Shown here: positions 37,806 through 49,564 of the stretch, piece after piece | How the letters are laid out: every line of letters starts with the position of its first letter | Position numbering within the stretch: the stretch's first letter is position 1 | Assembly (NCBI GenBank): GCA_020809425.1 | Contig: JAGGDC010000001.1 | Span: forward strand, 930,001-994,000 | Reading direction: 5' to 3' | Length of the DNA: 64,000 nt | Source: Candidatus Synoicihabitans palmerolidicus | Lineage (GTDB): Bacteria > Verrucomicrobiota > Verrucomicrobiia > Opitutales > Opitutaceae | Made by a program: the position numbers and the translations under genes | Notes under the pieces: model-generated | Databases searched by the model: none | What the model saw: the letters and a program-made list of their open reading frames with translations, nothing else | What the model was told of the DNA's origin: nothing

Positions 37806-39161
37806 ATGAAGCTACGGTCCCAGCATTTGACCAGCTGGCTGAAGATCTCCGGACTCTTCGTCTTGCTGGCTGCGCTCTCGCCACTCTTCGGACCAGATGA
37901 GGCTCCTCCCTATGAGTCTTACGATGCCTTTGTCGAATCCGGCGGATTTGCGCTCTTCACCGTCAACAATCTCTGGCTACTGATTTCGGCCGCTCTCGTG
38001 TTTATCATGCACTTGGGCTTCTCCTGTGTGGAGACCGGGCTTTGTCAGTCGAAGAACACGGTAAACATTCTGTTCAAGAATCTGTTCATCGTAGCCATTG
38101 GCTATTCTTGGCTACGCGTTCTACGGATTCAACGCCATGTATCCGGGCGACTTTAACCGCTTCTTCGCCGTGGGTTCTTGGTTCGGGGTGGACAATGACG
38201 ACGTCACGATGATGACGGACGCCTACGCTGCTTATACGTGGTGGACTGACTTCATCTTCCAAGCGATGTTTGCGGCCACGGCTGCCACCATCGTTTCCGG
38301 TGCGGTCTGTGAGCGTGTTAAGCTCGGTAGCTTCATGATCTACGCCACTTTGTTGGTGACCTTTTTCTACCCCATCACCGGTTCCTGGCAGTGGGGTGGC
38401 GGCTGGTTGGCCGAGCGTGGTTTCTATGACTTCGCGGGTTCTTCTTTGGTGCATGCCTTCGGTGGTTTCGCGGCCCTCGCGGCGGTGATCGTTCTCGGTC
38501 CTCGCAATGGCAAATACCTCGCGGGAGGTAAAGTGAAGCCGATCCTTGGTCCGCCATGCCTTTGGCTGCCATCGGTGTGTTCATGCTGTGGCTCGGCTGG
38601 TATGGCTTCAACGGTGGTTCGGTGCTGAGCGCTGATCCTCGTGGTGTCTCCTACGTCTTCGTGATCACCACGCTTGCGGCGGCGGGTGCGGTTTCAGCCA
38701 TGGTCGTCAGCTGGGCTCTGCTCAAGAAGCCTGACCTCTCTATGGGTCTCAATGGTGTGCTCGTCGGTCTCGTCGGCATCACCGTTGGTGCTGATTCGGT
38801 TTCGATGTCCGGTTCCATTTGGATCGGCGTTATCGCCGGTGCCATTGTGGTCTTCTCGATCATCTTCTTCGACAAAATCAAAATTGATGATCCGGTCGGT
38901 GCCATTTCGGTCCACGGTATCTGTGGTATCTGGGGCACGCTCGCGGTCGCTATCTTCTCTGATGCGGCTCCGTTCATGCTCCAGTTGATCGGAACGCTGT
39001 CGGTTTCCGCCTTCGCGTTCGTGGTCTCCCTCGTGTTGGCCCTCGTCATCAAAGCGACGATTGGTATCCGAGTCAGTGCTGACGAAGAGGCTGAAGGTCT
39101 CGACATCGGCGAGCATGGTGCCGCAGCCTATCCTGACTTCACTCCTGCTCACAAAGGCTGA
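37806..39161 (+). pseudogene. amt: Ammonium transporter (Amt/AmtB family), two frameshifts
   Basis: Ammonium channel with 11 membrane helices. The N-terminal part (MKLRSQHLTSWLKISGLFVL through FSCVETGLCQSKNTVNILFK) is open to about 38100, where the frame changes to YAFYGFNAMYPGDFNRFFAV. A second shift near 38558 (LGP then MPLAAIGVFMLWLGWYGFNG) leads to a long open remainder. The twin pore histidines lie in SSLVHAFGGFAALAAV and SVHGICGIWGTLAVAIF. The second break looks like loss of one base in CCGTCCATG. Paired with an intact PII gene downstream. Confidence 0.92.
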
Positions 39162-39164
39162 TGA

Positions 39165-39590
<426 letters not shown>

Positions 39591-39627
39591 GCGAACGCGT
39601 CAGTTACTTTCCGTTCATTTATTTCAA

Positions 39628-39657
39628 CGGTCACCCTTGAGGGTGGCCGCTTTTTTT
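39628..39657 (+). terminator. Terminator of the amt-glnK operon
   Basis: Stem CGGTCACCC (39628-39636), loop TTGA, GGGTGGCCG (39641-39649) with one G-T wobble, followed by seven T. It lies 38 bases after the glnK stop. Confidence 0.9.
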
Positions 39658-39818
39658 GCGACGGCGGAAGGACGCAAGAGAATGAGCGGGTTTAAAGAGG
39701 TATTCGACTGACGGCGCCACAAGAACGTGACGGAAAGGCAAGAGACCGAGCGGCGTCAGGGCGAAGAAAGGGTTTCCGGTTCTCGGGGGTGTTCCCGGAG
39801 CGTGGTACGCCTAGCATA

Positions 39819-41629
39819 GAGCGTGTCCAACAAGCGCAAGAGGTTGGAGAATAGGAGGTAGCGTAAAAATAAAGAGGCCGAACCCGGGAGGATTTCCTGG
39901 TTTCGGCACAAAAACGGCGTGCATAATTTGGAGTGAACAATACTACCGAAGCCGTCGCCCCGGAAGTTGCCCTGAAAACCTGGCTGCGTCCAGACCTGAC
40001 TCCGGTCGGACCCAACAAAGATTACGCCGCGTTGCGCGATCAACTGGCGGGGCGCGACCAGTTGCTGGCCAACAGTCACTTGGAAGCGATGGCCGTGGAC
40101 TTTGCCCGGGAAAACTGGCGGGGCGACGACGTGGCCGGGTTGCCGCGACACCTGCAGTTCGCGCGCAAGGCGCGGCGGGTGCAGGTATTGCGCATGATGC
40201 GCGGGAAAATCAGCTTGCGTAAACTGTCCCTGAGCATCGCCTCCAGCGATCTGTTGGCCGACTTTTGCGGAGCGCGCCGGATCGACGGCATCAAGGGGGT
40301 CTCCCAAAGAAAGCGTGCGGGAGCGTGCGTCCAAATGCTTCACCGCCGGGCAGGTGCGCAGGATGAGCCAAGTCATTATCGAGATGTGCGGTGAGGCGGA
40401 CCGGGCGAGCGAACTGGGACTGGCTGCGGCGCAGCCGATGGATACGTGCCTGGTGGCCTCGACCTGCCTGCAGGCCAACATCCATTTCCCGGTCGACTGG
40501 GTGCTCTTTCGCCCCCTGCTCAAGGCGGTGAAACTGATCCGTGCAGCGGGGTTGCGGGGTCGGATGCCGAACGAGCCGCCAGTCTTTGCCAAGCAGATGA
40601 ATCGGTGGTGCATCGCGAGGCACCACAGCCCGACGGCGCCGCGATGCGAAGCGGGCCCGCAAGGGCGTGCTCCGCCAGATGAAACGCCTGCTGCGCACCA
40701 TCGGCGAGCACGCCCGCCACCACCGCGACCACCTCGCCGCCGACTACGCCCGGACCCGCTTCAGTGAGCGCCAGGCCACCCGCCTCATTGCGCGCATCGA
40801 CGCCATGCTCGAGCAACTGCCGGCCGCGATCAAACAGGCCCACGAACGCATCATCGGCGCGCGACCAGTGCCCAACGCCGAGAAGATTCTCAGCGTCTAC
40901 GAACCCGACGTGCAGACCGTGGTCCGGGGCAAGGCGTCCGGCGAGGTCGAGTTTGGTAACACCCTCATGGTCAGTGAGAACGTGACGGGGTTGATCACCG
41001 ATTGGCAGTTGTATCAGGGAATGGCTCCGGCCGAATGGCGTCAGTTCGACCAGAGCCTCGAGCGCCAGAATCAGTTCGACCTGAGCACCCCGATCAAAGC
41101 GGCGAGCACCGACCGAGGCTTCTCGACCAAACGGCTGTGCGAACGCTTGGCCGAAGCCGACATTTATGACGCCACTTGCCTCCGCGATCCGCAGCTGCTG
41201 CAACGGCGCATGCAGGAGCCGCAGTTCGTGGCGCTCCAACATCGCCGGGCTTCGACGGAGGCCCGCATCGCCATCATCAAGCAACGCCAAGGCAAGCGAT
41301 TGAGAGCCAGAGGCTTCACGAATCGCTACCTGGCGGTAGCCTGGAGCATCCTCGGTCACAACCTGTGGCTCATCGCCCGACTGTTGGCCGACCAACCACC
41401 GCAAGCCCAAGCCGCCTAAAACCACCAAGCCTACTCCAACGATGAACAATAAACCGGCTGCCGGAGGTTCCCTCATGGAAACGATCCAGGCACTGACTGC
41501 TGCGACACTGCAATTTAGCCATTAAATGGCATCTGCGCGCGCCTACATCCGCCATTGGTAGCCGGAAATCCGCTCAAAAAATCGGCTTTCCTGCCCTCCT
41601 TCCAAAATTAGGGTAAATGGGACACTCTC
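39819..41629 (+). mobile_element. Unassigned 1.81-kb insertion sequence, copy 2
   Basis: 1811 bp between 10-bp inverted repeats GAGCGTGTCC and, on the other strand, GAGAGTGTCC (one mismatch). It shares organisation with copy 1, including the leader hairpin GGCCGAACCC (39876-39885) with GGTTTCGGC (39899-39907), whose changes preserve pairing. The right end lies against an IS4-type transposase gene and the left flank (39663-39818) may hold that gene's 5' remnant, suggesting nesting. Confidence 0.83.
39933..41419 (+). pseudogene. Transposase of the 1.81-kb IS, copy 2, two frameshifts and a lost acidic residue
   Basis: Homologous to the transposase at 35923 throughout. The N-terminal part (LKTWLRPDLTPVGPNKDYAA) is open to a shift near 40305; the middle (FTAGQVRRMSQVIIEM, TCLVASTCLQANIHFPVDWV) runs to a shift near 40650; the C-terminal part (MKRLLRTIGEHARHHRDHLA to LLADQPPQAQAA) is open to 41419. 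Where copy 1 has VDSTCL this copy has VASTCL, losing a candidate catalytic aspartate, and four residues after the Phe of HFPVDWVLF are deleted. It cannot be active. Confidence 0.83.
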
Positions 41630-41632
41630 TAC

Positions 41633-42734
41633 GTGCGTAATCGGCGCAAGCAAACCGCGGGCTTAAGTGTCGAGCTGTTTTTGACGTGGGGCGTGATGCG
41701 GGCCCTCGACGCCGACGAATTCGGGCGGGCCGTTTTGCACGCCCGCGCCGATCAAACCGAGTCGCTGCCGCGCAGCACCTGGTTTGATGCGTTTCAATCG
41801 ACGCGCCGACTGGAGATACTCACCGAGGTGGCGACCAAGAGCTACCGGGAATTGGGAGATCGGGATTGGTTGGCTGAGTATGATGAACTGGCGGATCATC
41901 TCATATGGGCCGTCGATGGTCACCAGATCGCTCACGCGACATACTCCGCGTGCGATGGCAAAGGGCGCTCCGTCGCTTCTGGCATGAGCTATGGCCTGTG
42001 TTTTCACTAGGGCCTGATGCGTCCCCTTGGCTAGCTTCCAGGGAGACACTAAGCGGCGACACGAATGACCGGTCTTTAAGGAAAACTGGCAGCGGTGGCT
42101 GCAGGGGGAGCCACGTCAACGGATGCCCATCATCGTCGCGGATCCCGCTTACGTGGATAATCTTTACTGGGTGCTCACGAGAATCGACCGCCTCGCCATG
42201 ATCATCACCCGGGAAAGGGAAAACATGGACCCGATGATTTATAGCCCGTGCGGGTTTGATCCCGCTGGCCCGATCAATCGCGGGGTCGTGTCGGCCGACC
42301 ACGCGGGTTGCAGCAATACGTCCCCGCGTCGCATTCACTATCGTGATCCGGCCACTGGCAAAAACTTTGTGTTCATCACCACGTGCGACCATCTGAGACC
42401 CGGACTCATCGCATTGCTCTACTTTCTGCGCTGGAAAATCGAAAAGGCTTACGACGTCTTTAAGAACCGGCTCGGCGTCACCAAGACGTGGAGCACCGGC
42501 GATACAGCCGCGTTAATGCAGGCACACTTCGTCGCCTTGCTGCACAACCTGCTGACGGTGCTGTTGGCCAGACTCCAGCATATCGGACTGCGCGAAACCA
42601 AAGTCACCGATCGACAAAAGAAACGCCGGGATAAAATCCCACCCGACAAGCAGGTGCCCGCTCAGAATAACGTGCGACACGCCTTCGCTCTGACGTGTCA
42701 GTTCATCCGCACCGTCCGTAATGCCCAGCGCTAA
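41633..42734 (+). pseudogene. IS4-family transposase, 5'-truncated and frameshifted
   Basis: The C-terminal part carries the exact IS4 signature Y-x2-R-x3-E-x6-K in YFLRWKIEKAYDVFK, followed by NRLGVTKTWSTGDTAALMQA. The N-terminal part (RNRRKQTAGLSVELFLTWGV, DHLIWAVDGHQIAHATYSAC with a likely catalytic Asp) reads to 42010 in another frame; the middle (ADPAYVDNLYWVLTRIDRLA) resumes at 42123, and the 110 bases between do not read in either. The start lies against the right end of the 1.81-kb IS, consistent with that element having inserted into its 5' region. Confidence 0.8.
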
Positions 42735-42826
42735 AAATTCCTTGGGAGGACGCCTATCCACTATTTAAACAGCGTATGGACAGTTACTTATGACTTACTT
42801 TCCGGACACCATTGCCGCGACGCCGG

Positions 42827-43486
42827 TCAGGGAATTCTGATTACGGCGCGGCAGAAGCAACCCGAGACCTGTTTGGATAGTTTGATCGGCAATGCCCAAA
42901 ATTCCACGGGCTGGGGCAAATCAAATGCATCAAGCCCGAATTTCAAGTTTTCCACGATCCAGCAGTTTCCCGCCATCAGGATAGTGTGGGTCAGCGACAT
43001 CAATGGATCTTCGCTGCCGCCGATGGTCCAATGATCGATACCGACGCCGGTGATGTGATGGTCGGCCAGAAAACCGGCGGCATCCGGGGTAAGGTAGGGC
43101 ACGTCATAATACCATACATCGTTGTGGCCGCGCTTTTGAGCCCACCCGGTCGCGATGAGCACGATTCTATTGCGGGCGAGGTTCGGCAATTTCTCCTTGA
43201 GCATGCTTGCAGTGATTTGGGTCCGGGGGGCCGCGTCCCGAAAATAGAGCACGTGGGCGGATCCAACGAAGACTTCGAGGGGAAACTCGCTGGAGCTTTT
43301 CCACTGCGCGAGCTTGTGGTTCGGCATGTCGAGGTGCGTGCCACAATGACTGGGCAACGTCAGCATTTCGGCGTTCCAACCTTCTGTGGCCGCTTTGTTT
43401 CGTGGTAACTTGAAACGCGGACGAGGGTAGAAGGGCGCGCCGGGGCTATTGTGTTCTAGCGTCTGGGAGACATCGATCAGGCGCAT
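42827..43486 (-). CDS. Cyclase family protein (kynurenine formamidase-like metal hydrolase)
   Basis: 219 residues from ATG 43486 (MRLIDVSQTLEHNSPGAPFY), where the family begins; the frame is open upstream. The metal-binding signature HxGTHxDxPxH is present as SHCGTHLDMPNHKL, with VGIDHWTIGGSEDPLMS as the second conserved region. Members hydrolyse cyclic amides or formamides; the substrate is unknown. It is one of few intact accessory genes in the right half and has no obvious operon partner. Confidence 0.87.
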   Translation of the reverse strand: MRLIDVSQTLEHNSPGAPFYPRPRFKLPRNKAATEGWNAEMLTLPSHCGTHLDMPNHKLAQWKSSSEFPLEVFVGSAHVLYFRDAAPRTQITASMLKEKLPNLARNRIVLIATGWAQKRGHNDVWYYDVPYLTPDAAGFLADHHITGVGIDHWTIGGSEDPLMSLTHTILMAGNCWIVENLKFGLDAFDLPQPVEFWALPIKLSKQVSGCFCRAVIRIP

Positions 43487-43773
43487 GGGTTTGGAAGATG
43501 TATGAACTCGGAGATTATGGCCGGGACGCAACGAACGTATGACGCTGGCGTTACCGTTAGGCGACGCAGCGACGGTGGGATTGCGCGGTCGCTCCAATGC
43601 CGGGATTTACTCCACTGGAACGTAACGATGGGTCCGCCGACCGGTAACCTCGTCGGCCTATTCTGTGACCGTGATTCTCTTGCCGTTTCTCCGCTCGCCC
43701 TCGGTGGCGGCAGATAATCCCAGCCTGCGACAGTTTCTTCGATCTAGGCGCCAACACCAAACTGTCACCTTAC
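43487..43773. other. Intergenic region upstream of the cyclase and TonB receptor
   Basis: About 290 bases between divergent genes. The minus-strand frame feeding into the cyclase is partly open (LERPRNPTVAASPNGNASV) but with stops and no recognisable domain; possibly a gene relic. No RNA structure or repeat recognised. Confidence 0.4.
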
Positions 43774-46700
43774 ATGAAATCTAAATTCCCGACCGACGCG
43801 TCCCAGCGTCCTCAACAGTCACCCCGGACGGGGGATCGACGACTGCCCCACTGCTCGTTTGCTGCGGCGCTTGCTACGCTCGTCTTGATGCCGAGCAACG
43901 CGATTGCCCAATCCATTGACTCCGCAGTTACCCGGTCGGAGACCGAAGAAATCGTCCTGGATGCCGTCACGGTAACGGGTTCCAATATCCGCCGCGTCGA
44001 TGCTGAGTCTGCTCTGCCGGTTACGGTTTTGAATAGTTCCGACATCGAGATGCGTACCGTGTCCACCGGCGCGGAGCTTTTCGCCTCCCTCACGATGTCG
44101 GAACCGCCCGGCATCAATGAAGCCCAGATCGGATCGCAGGGTGCTCGTGGCGACGTTACCTCGATGGATTTGCGGGGTATCGGTGCGGGGAGCACGCTCA
44201 TGCTGATCAACGGTCGCCGCATGGCACCGCATCCCTTGACCGGCAATGAAAACGGGGTGCCGTCACTCGCCCCCAATGCCAACGTGGTCCCGGTCGCCTT
44301 GGTCGACCGCATCGAGGTGCTGCGCGACGGCGCCTCGGCGATCTATGGCGCCGATGCCGCCGCCGGTGTCATAAACAGCATCATTTCCCGGCACAAAGAT
44401 GGCGGCAGCATCGCCGGCGGCACCGCGCTCACTCAGCACGACGGCGCCGAAGAGTTTCGTTTCACCGCTTCCGACGGGTTCACCAAGGGCAAGACCCACA
44501 TCGGTGTCTCGCTCGACGTCTTTCACCGCGAGGACATGGCGTCGAACGATCGCTACTGGGGATCGGACACCGACCTGCGCGTCACAGGTGACCTGCCCGC
44601 TCCGTGGAACGGTCTGCCTGTCACCGATCCGGAAACCGGCAAGGTCCAGTCGCTCGACAATGACATGGACAACTCCAGCTCGATCACCAACTACGGTCAG
44701 TTTCGTCGCGGTTTCATTTAGGATGACTATCTGACCTTCGTCAGTTCCCCGCCCGACAACAATGGCGGCATCTCAACGGAGAAGTCACCGGACGGCGGCG
44801 TGGCTACGACGGCGTCGAACGGCACGCTTTTCTTCTATCCGACCTCCTATGGCAGCGTGAATTTCAAACAGTCGACGCGTCCCGCAACTTTGGTGGGCAG
44901 GAGAGCAACTCCTACCACAACCGCATGTCGCACCGGGTGCTCATTCCCGCTCTCGACCGGGTGAACGTGGCTTTGTTTGCCGATCACCAACTGGACGAAC
45001 GACTGAGCCTGTTCGGAGATGTATTTTACTCCGGTTCGCGAGCCAACACCAAGCGTGAATCGGCCAACATGCAGAACGTGAACGAGCCCGGCATCTACGT
45101 GCCTGCAACCAATCCTTACAACCCGTTCGGCACGTCGTTTTACCATCCGACCGGTGAACCCAACTCCGACGGCACCCCGCGCATCACAGGCACACCGGCC
45201 GATGTGACCATCATCAGCGGCGTCATGCCCGCCGGCACCAAGGACCGTTTCATTCAGGTCGACAGTCATTTCTTCCGCGCCCTCGGTGGAATCCGCGGTC
45301 GCCTCGGCGAGGGTTGGCAATGGGAGAGCGGTCTGATGTATACTGGAGTCCGCAGTCACGAGACCGAGGAAAATATCTATCGCGAGTCCCGCCTCCGTCA
45401 GGCGTTCAACCGCACCGACAGCACCGCCTACAATCCCTTCCCGGCGACCTTCAAAGCCGAAAACGACCTGGTCGTGGTCGACCAACTCTATGTCAACCCC
45501 GACTCCGTGACGGAGTCGATGTATGATACCGACAACCGCTACGGTGAAACGAAGCTCATCATCTGGGACCTCAAAACCGACGGTGAATTGTGGCGTTTGT
45601 TCAATGGCGGCCGCATCAAGGTCGCCGGCGGCACCGAGATCCGTTGGGAAAGCTACGACGCCTGGAAGGCGGTCTATGCGGGACTCAAATCCCTCTGGCT
45701 CCGGGGCGGAATTCCCGTATTTGCGCGACAACGACAACGACTTCATCGCGATGAGTCCGAACGCGGATGTTTCCGCCTCGCAAACGATCTATTCGGCGTA
45801 CGCCGAAGTCGCGTTTCCGTTCGTCACCAAGGAAAACCGCCTGCCCCTCGTCGAAGTGTTGGAACTAAGCATTGCCGGGCGTTACGAGCAGTTTTCGATC
45901 CATGGCGAAAGCACCAAACCCAAGGCCAGTCTGGTTTGGAAGCCGGCCACGTGGCTCAAATTCCGCACCTCTTACAACGAGTCCTTCCGCGCCCCCAATC
46001 TCGCTCAAACAGACACCACGCCCCTTCTCCGCGTGAGCTACTCGGATGATCCCTATCGTTCGGACGTCACGGGTGCATTGTCCGATTTCAACAGCCCCCG
46101 CCGCACCTTTCGTCAGGGTAACTCACTGCTTGATCCGGAAACGGCCGAGAGTTGGGTCACCGGTTTCGTCGTCGATGTGCCACAGGTGAGTGGTCTTGCA
46201 CTCACTCTCGACTACTGGGAAATGAAGCAGAACAGCGCGATTTCAAGTATCTGTGTTTCCGATACACTCGCGTTGGACGAGCTGTTCCTCGATCTGGAGA
46301 CGAAGGATGCGCTGGCGGCGGGCACGCCCATTGACCAGATCGATCTGGGTTCGGGCACGTCTGCCTACGACGGCTACGGCCGAGTCACCCGCAAGCCGAT
46401 CACCGACCAGGATAGGGCTGATTTCGCCTCCTACAACGCTGCGCAGCCCAGCGACGATGCGTGCTCCAGTCGGCGAACTGGCCAGTCTCGTCAATGACTA
46501 CATCAACCTCGGTTCGCGTGAACTGTCGGGAGTGGAGTTTGCGTTTCAATACCGGATGCCGCAAAATGACTTCGGTCAGTTCGTGTTGAAGGGGGAGGCC
46601 ACGCACTATTTCACCCGGGACGAGGAACTCTCCCGCGACGGCGTGGTGGGATTCCAACTCGGCAAGAATGGTCGCGCCGAGTGGCGGGGCAATCTTGCCA

Positions 46701-47075
46701 TGAGCTGGAATCGCGGACCGTGGGCCGCTGCTTGGTTCACGAGCTACTACGGTGCGTTTGCCGACACGTCGGCGTCGGAGACGGAGACGATTTACAATCG
46801 CGCTGGGCCAGCCCGACCGCATCAAAGCGATGGATGTCAACGGCATTATGCACTACTACCTGCGCGTCAAGCCGGCCATCCTGCACAACCTGCAGCTGCA
46901 TTACACCTTCCTCGGTGACACGAGTCCTTGGCTCCGGGGAGTTTCGGTCCATGCGGGGATCAACAACATTTTAGATACCTGGCCTCCCGTCGCCGACCAG
47001 ACGGAAACCTTCCAAGTCGGCACGGTCAACCCGCGTGGACGGCAGTTTTCTCTCAAGATCGAACGCAGCTTCTAG
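43774..47075 (+). pseudogene. TonB-dependent outer membrane receptor, one stop and at least four frameshifts
   Basis: About 1100 codons when repaired. The N-terminus MKSKFPTDASQRPQQ is followed by a signal-like segment ending NAIAQS, then the plug domain (ITVTGSNIRR-type VTVTGSNIRRVDAES, GIGAGSTLMLINGRRMAPHP, DRIEVLRDGASAIYGADAAA). Lesions: TAG at 44719 (RRGFI*DDYLTF) and shifts near 44880, 45705, 46460 and 46800. The beta-barrel ends in GRQFSLKIERSF, a C-terminal aromatic residue typical of outer-membrane proteins. Ligand unknown; it resembles the large receptors used by Opitutaceae for glycans or siderophores. Confidence 0.9.
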
Positions 47076-47158
47076 CGTCCGCTCTTTCGCCCCCACCAGT
47101 TTATCCTCCGTCGCGTCCGGTTTTCCGGCCGGCGGATTTCTTTTCCCTCGTCATAAAT

Positions 47159-48537
47159 ATGTTACACACAACCCTCGCACGTTCGCGTGCTTTTTCCCGG
47201 GCGACCCTTGTTGTCCAGGTCGCCACCGTCTCTGCCGAAGTTTATCCCACTCGCACCAAAGGGAGCACCAAAGTGCGGATTTACGAACAGAAGCCGTGGG
47301 TCGGATCACCGAGTTCCTCGTCAACCGACAATGGCGAGGTGATCGCCAAATATTCGGATCTGTTGCAAAAGGCCATCGCCTACAAGACGGCGCACTCCGG
47401 CGAGACGGGGGAAGTGCGTTTTTCGACCTACAAAATGGGTTACGATCTCTACGTCGGATTTAACTCAGCGGCCTCAAATTACCGCAAAGTGGCGGACAGT
47501 GATTTTGCAGGAAGTGATTCCGAGAAACTCATTTGGTCCTTCTGCAAGGCGGCGCAAGCAGGCGTCAGTGTGAAGATGATTATCCACAAGCACGGGGACT
47601 CCTCGCTCGCGACGATCACCAACTACCTCGATGCGAATGGCGGTTCCAATTTGTCCTACAAAGTGGTGTTGTGGGGCAGCGGTTCCGAGGAACAGATGCA
47701 CAACAAATTTCTGCTCGTGAACAAAACTCGCAGTGGCACGACCGACTACCACGCGTGGTCTACACCACCAGTGCCAACGTCGACGATTGGAGTGGTTACG
47801 GTCCCATCAGCTCCAAGAACTGGCAGCCGACGGGGGTGCTGGTCTACCAAAACAGCGGGGTCTACGATGCCTTTGAACGTTATTTCGACGAGGCGCTGTG
47901 GCCGCACGCCACCGACACCAGCGCGACGGCGTTTCGCAGCACGATGACCACTTTGCACACTGCGTCTGGCGGACTCCATTATGCGGAAGACAGTGACGGC
48001 ATTTCGGCATACTGTTATCCGGTGCCGGTAGTTTCGGGGACGGATACGTTCTGGAATGGCGACTACAATCCTCACCCGCTGGTCATGGAAACGATCAACA
48101 CCGTATCGGGGATCACGGCGCCCTATGTAAAAATGAATCAAGGTTATCTGAGATTCGATGCGTCGGGTTCGGACGAATTTGGCGACCAGTTCATGCAGGA
48201 CATCAACACCATGGCTTCCGTTCACGGTATCAACCTCGCCAGTTCAGCGGGGTCCAATGTCCGGTTCGTAATGCACAATTCCGATCACTCGGGCAGCGAC
48301 CTCAGTCCCATCGCAAGCACCCGCATCGCCGATCCACGATCGACCCACAGCAAGAACATGACCTACGCGTTCACGTGGTCCGGCACCCCCCATTATTACT
48401 CCACGGGAGGCTCCCCCAACGCCAAGCTCAACGGCTTCACCGAGAAGGCCAACCACATCATCATGATCCATGAAGCAGGTGCGGCGGACAAGGAAGTGTA
48501 TCAGAATTTAAAGGACGTATTCGAAAATATCTTCTGA
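47159..48537 (+). pseudogene. Phospholipase D-like protein, one frameshift
   Basis: About 459 codons from ATG 47159 (MLHTTLARSRAFSRATLVVQ, a weak secretion signal). PLD family proteins have two HxK motifs; here HNKFLLVN lies just before the frame break and STHSKNMTYAFTWSG is the second. The shift near 47745 turns TTDYH into the continuation VYTTSANVDDWSGYGPISSK in another frame, separating the two catalytic halves. The repaired protein would be a secreted phosphodiesterase of unknown substrate. It follows the TonB receptor by 84 bases. Confidence 0.78.
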
Positions 48538-48733
48538 GCGCCTGGACGAAAACCGGTCGTTCATTTCCTCTGTGACGTGGAGTTGGCCGGCCAGGCTGCT
48601 CCGCGTTTTTACTTTGGGACCTAGAAACGTGAATACGCGAGAGGCAGGGAGGCACGCCGAGAAGCGGCGACCCTACAGGGTGGTGTGCGGTGCTTGGGTG
48701 ATGAGTGGGTAGGGGGTAGGGCCGGTGCTTGTC

Positions 48734-48798
48734 GCCGGCCGCGACCGTCGTAGCGCGGTGCGCCAGCAGGACGTGGGGCACGCTGTCAAGCGGCGGCC
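48734..48798. repeat. REP-like repeat, left of the RAYT gene
   Basis: 65 bp starting GCCGGCC and ending CGGCGGCC, matching 49484-49548 at all but a few positions in direct orientation. An 18-bp companion motif (GCGGCG[A/G]CCCTACAGGG) lies at about 48663-48680 and 49541-49557. A hairpin with GAATCG/CGATTC arms (about 48809-48837) sits just beyond, at the 3' end of the transposase gene. Confidence 0.85.
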
Positions 48799-48842
48799 GC
48801 GAATGTCGAATCGCGGGTGCTCACGGAGAGCCGATTCGCGCG

Positions 48843-49397
48843 TTATTCGCCGGTCGTTAGGTTTTCTCCGGAGGGCTTGGTGTCATCAAGCCAAGTGGGC
48901 GGCGGAGTGGCCCCGGGGCCGAGTATTGCCATAAATCTAAATATGGCCGGCTCTGGGCAGAAACATCCGCTCCATGCCTGAGTTACAGGTAACAATTTCG
49001 CGCGATAGGGATTCATGAAAATGTAGAAGCCATAGTCCTCGTTTGTTTCCGTTGTCCGCAATCGGTGCTCAAACCCGTTTGCTTGCCACCTCCAGGTCGC
49101 CTGCCCTCGAACGCGGCCGAGGATTTTTAATTTCCCAATCACTTGGCTGATCGTCAGCTGTGAACCAAGCGTGAACAGTAGCTGGACATGATCGGGCATG
49201 ATAGTGGCGGCGTGAAGCAAACATGCGTCGCCGTTTAGCGATTCCAATGCGGTTTTAATGGAATTCGCCGCCGCAGGTTCAGTGAACTCGGGAACGCGTC
49301 CCTGAGTGCAAAGGGTCAGAAAGTAGCATGCGCCGGCTTGGGAAATCCGTTCGAGCCGCAACCGCGAGGTCTGGCGCTGAAGACGGGTTAGCTGCAT
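48843..49397 (-). CDS. REP-associated tyrosine transposase (RAYT, Y1/HUH family)
   Basis: 184 residues, an open frame from MQLTRLQRQTSRLRLERISQ. The fold is the Y1 transposase type: ACYFLTLCTQGRVPEF, the metal-site segment ATIMPDHVQLLFTLGSQLTI, and the nucleophile region EDYGFYIFMNPYRAKLL with candidate catalytic Tyr. The metal site is normally HUH (PDHVHL); here the second histidine is glutamine, which would impair metal binding. Flanked by direct REP-like repeats. RAYT proteins are single-copy domesticated relatives of IS200/IS605 transposases that spread REP sequences. Confidence 0.88.
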   Translation of the reverse strand: MQLTRLQRQTSRLRLERISQAGACYFLTLCTQGRVPEFTEPAAANSIKTALESLNGDACLLHAATIMPDHVQLLFTLGSQLTISQVIGKLKILGRVRGQATWRWQANGFEHRLRTTETNEDYGFYIFMNPYRAKLLPVTQAWSGCFCPEPAIFRFMAILGPGATPPPTWLDDTKPSGENLTTGE

Positions 49398-49483
49398 GAT
49401 GGAGGAGTAGAGAAAAGGTCGTTTGTGATCGAGTGCGAGGCGCCCGAGCGCAGCGTGCGATCTTTAAAGGGTGAGTGGTTTCC

Positions 49484-49548
49484 GCCGGCCGCGAATGTCG
49501 TGGCGCGGTGCACCAGCAGGACGTGGGGCACGCCGACAAGCGGCGGCC
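49484..49548. repeat. REP-like repeat, right of the RAYT gene
   Basis: The second copy of the 65-bp repeat, with the same GCCGGCC start and CGGCGGCC end as 48734-48798, followed by CCTACAGGG. The pair brackets the RAYT gene. The unit contains internal complementary stretches (GCGCGGTGC, GGGGCACGC) that could fold. Confidence 0.85.
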
Positions 49549-49564
49549 CTACAGGGCGGAGCCA

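Noticed and set aside
48660..49560. CRISPR-like array around the RAYT gene
   Set aside because: Only two long repeats, no regular spacer length and no cas genes; the Y1 transposase explains them.
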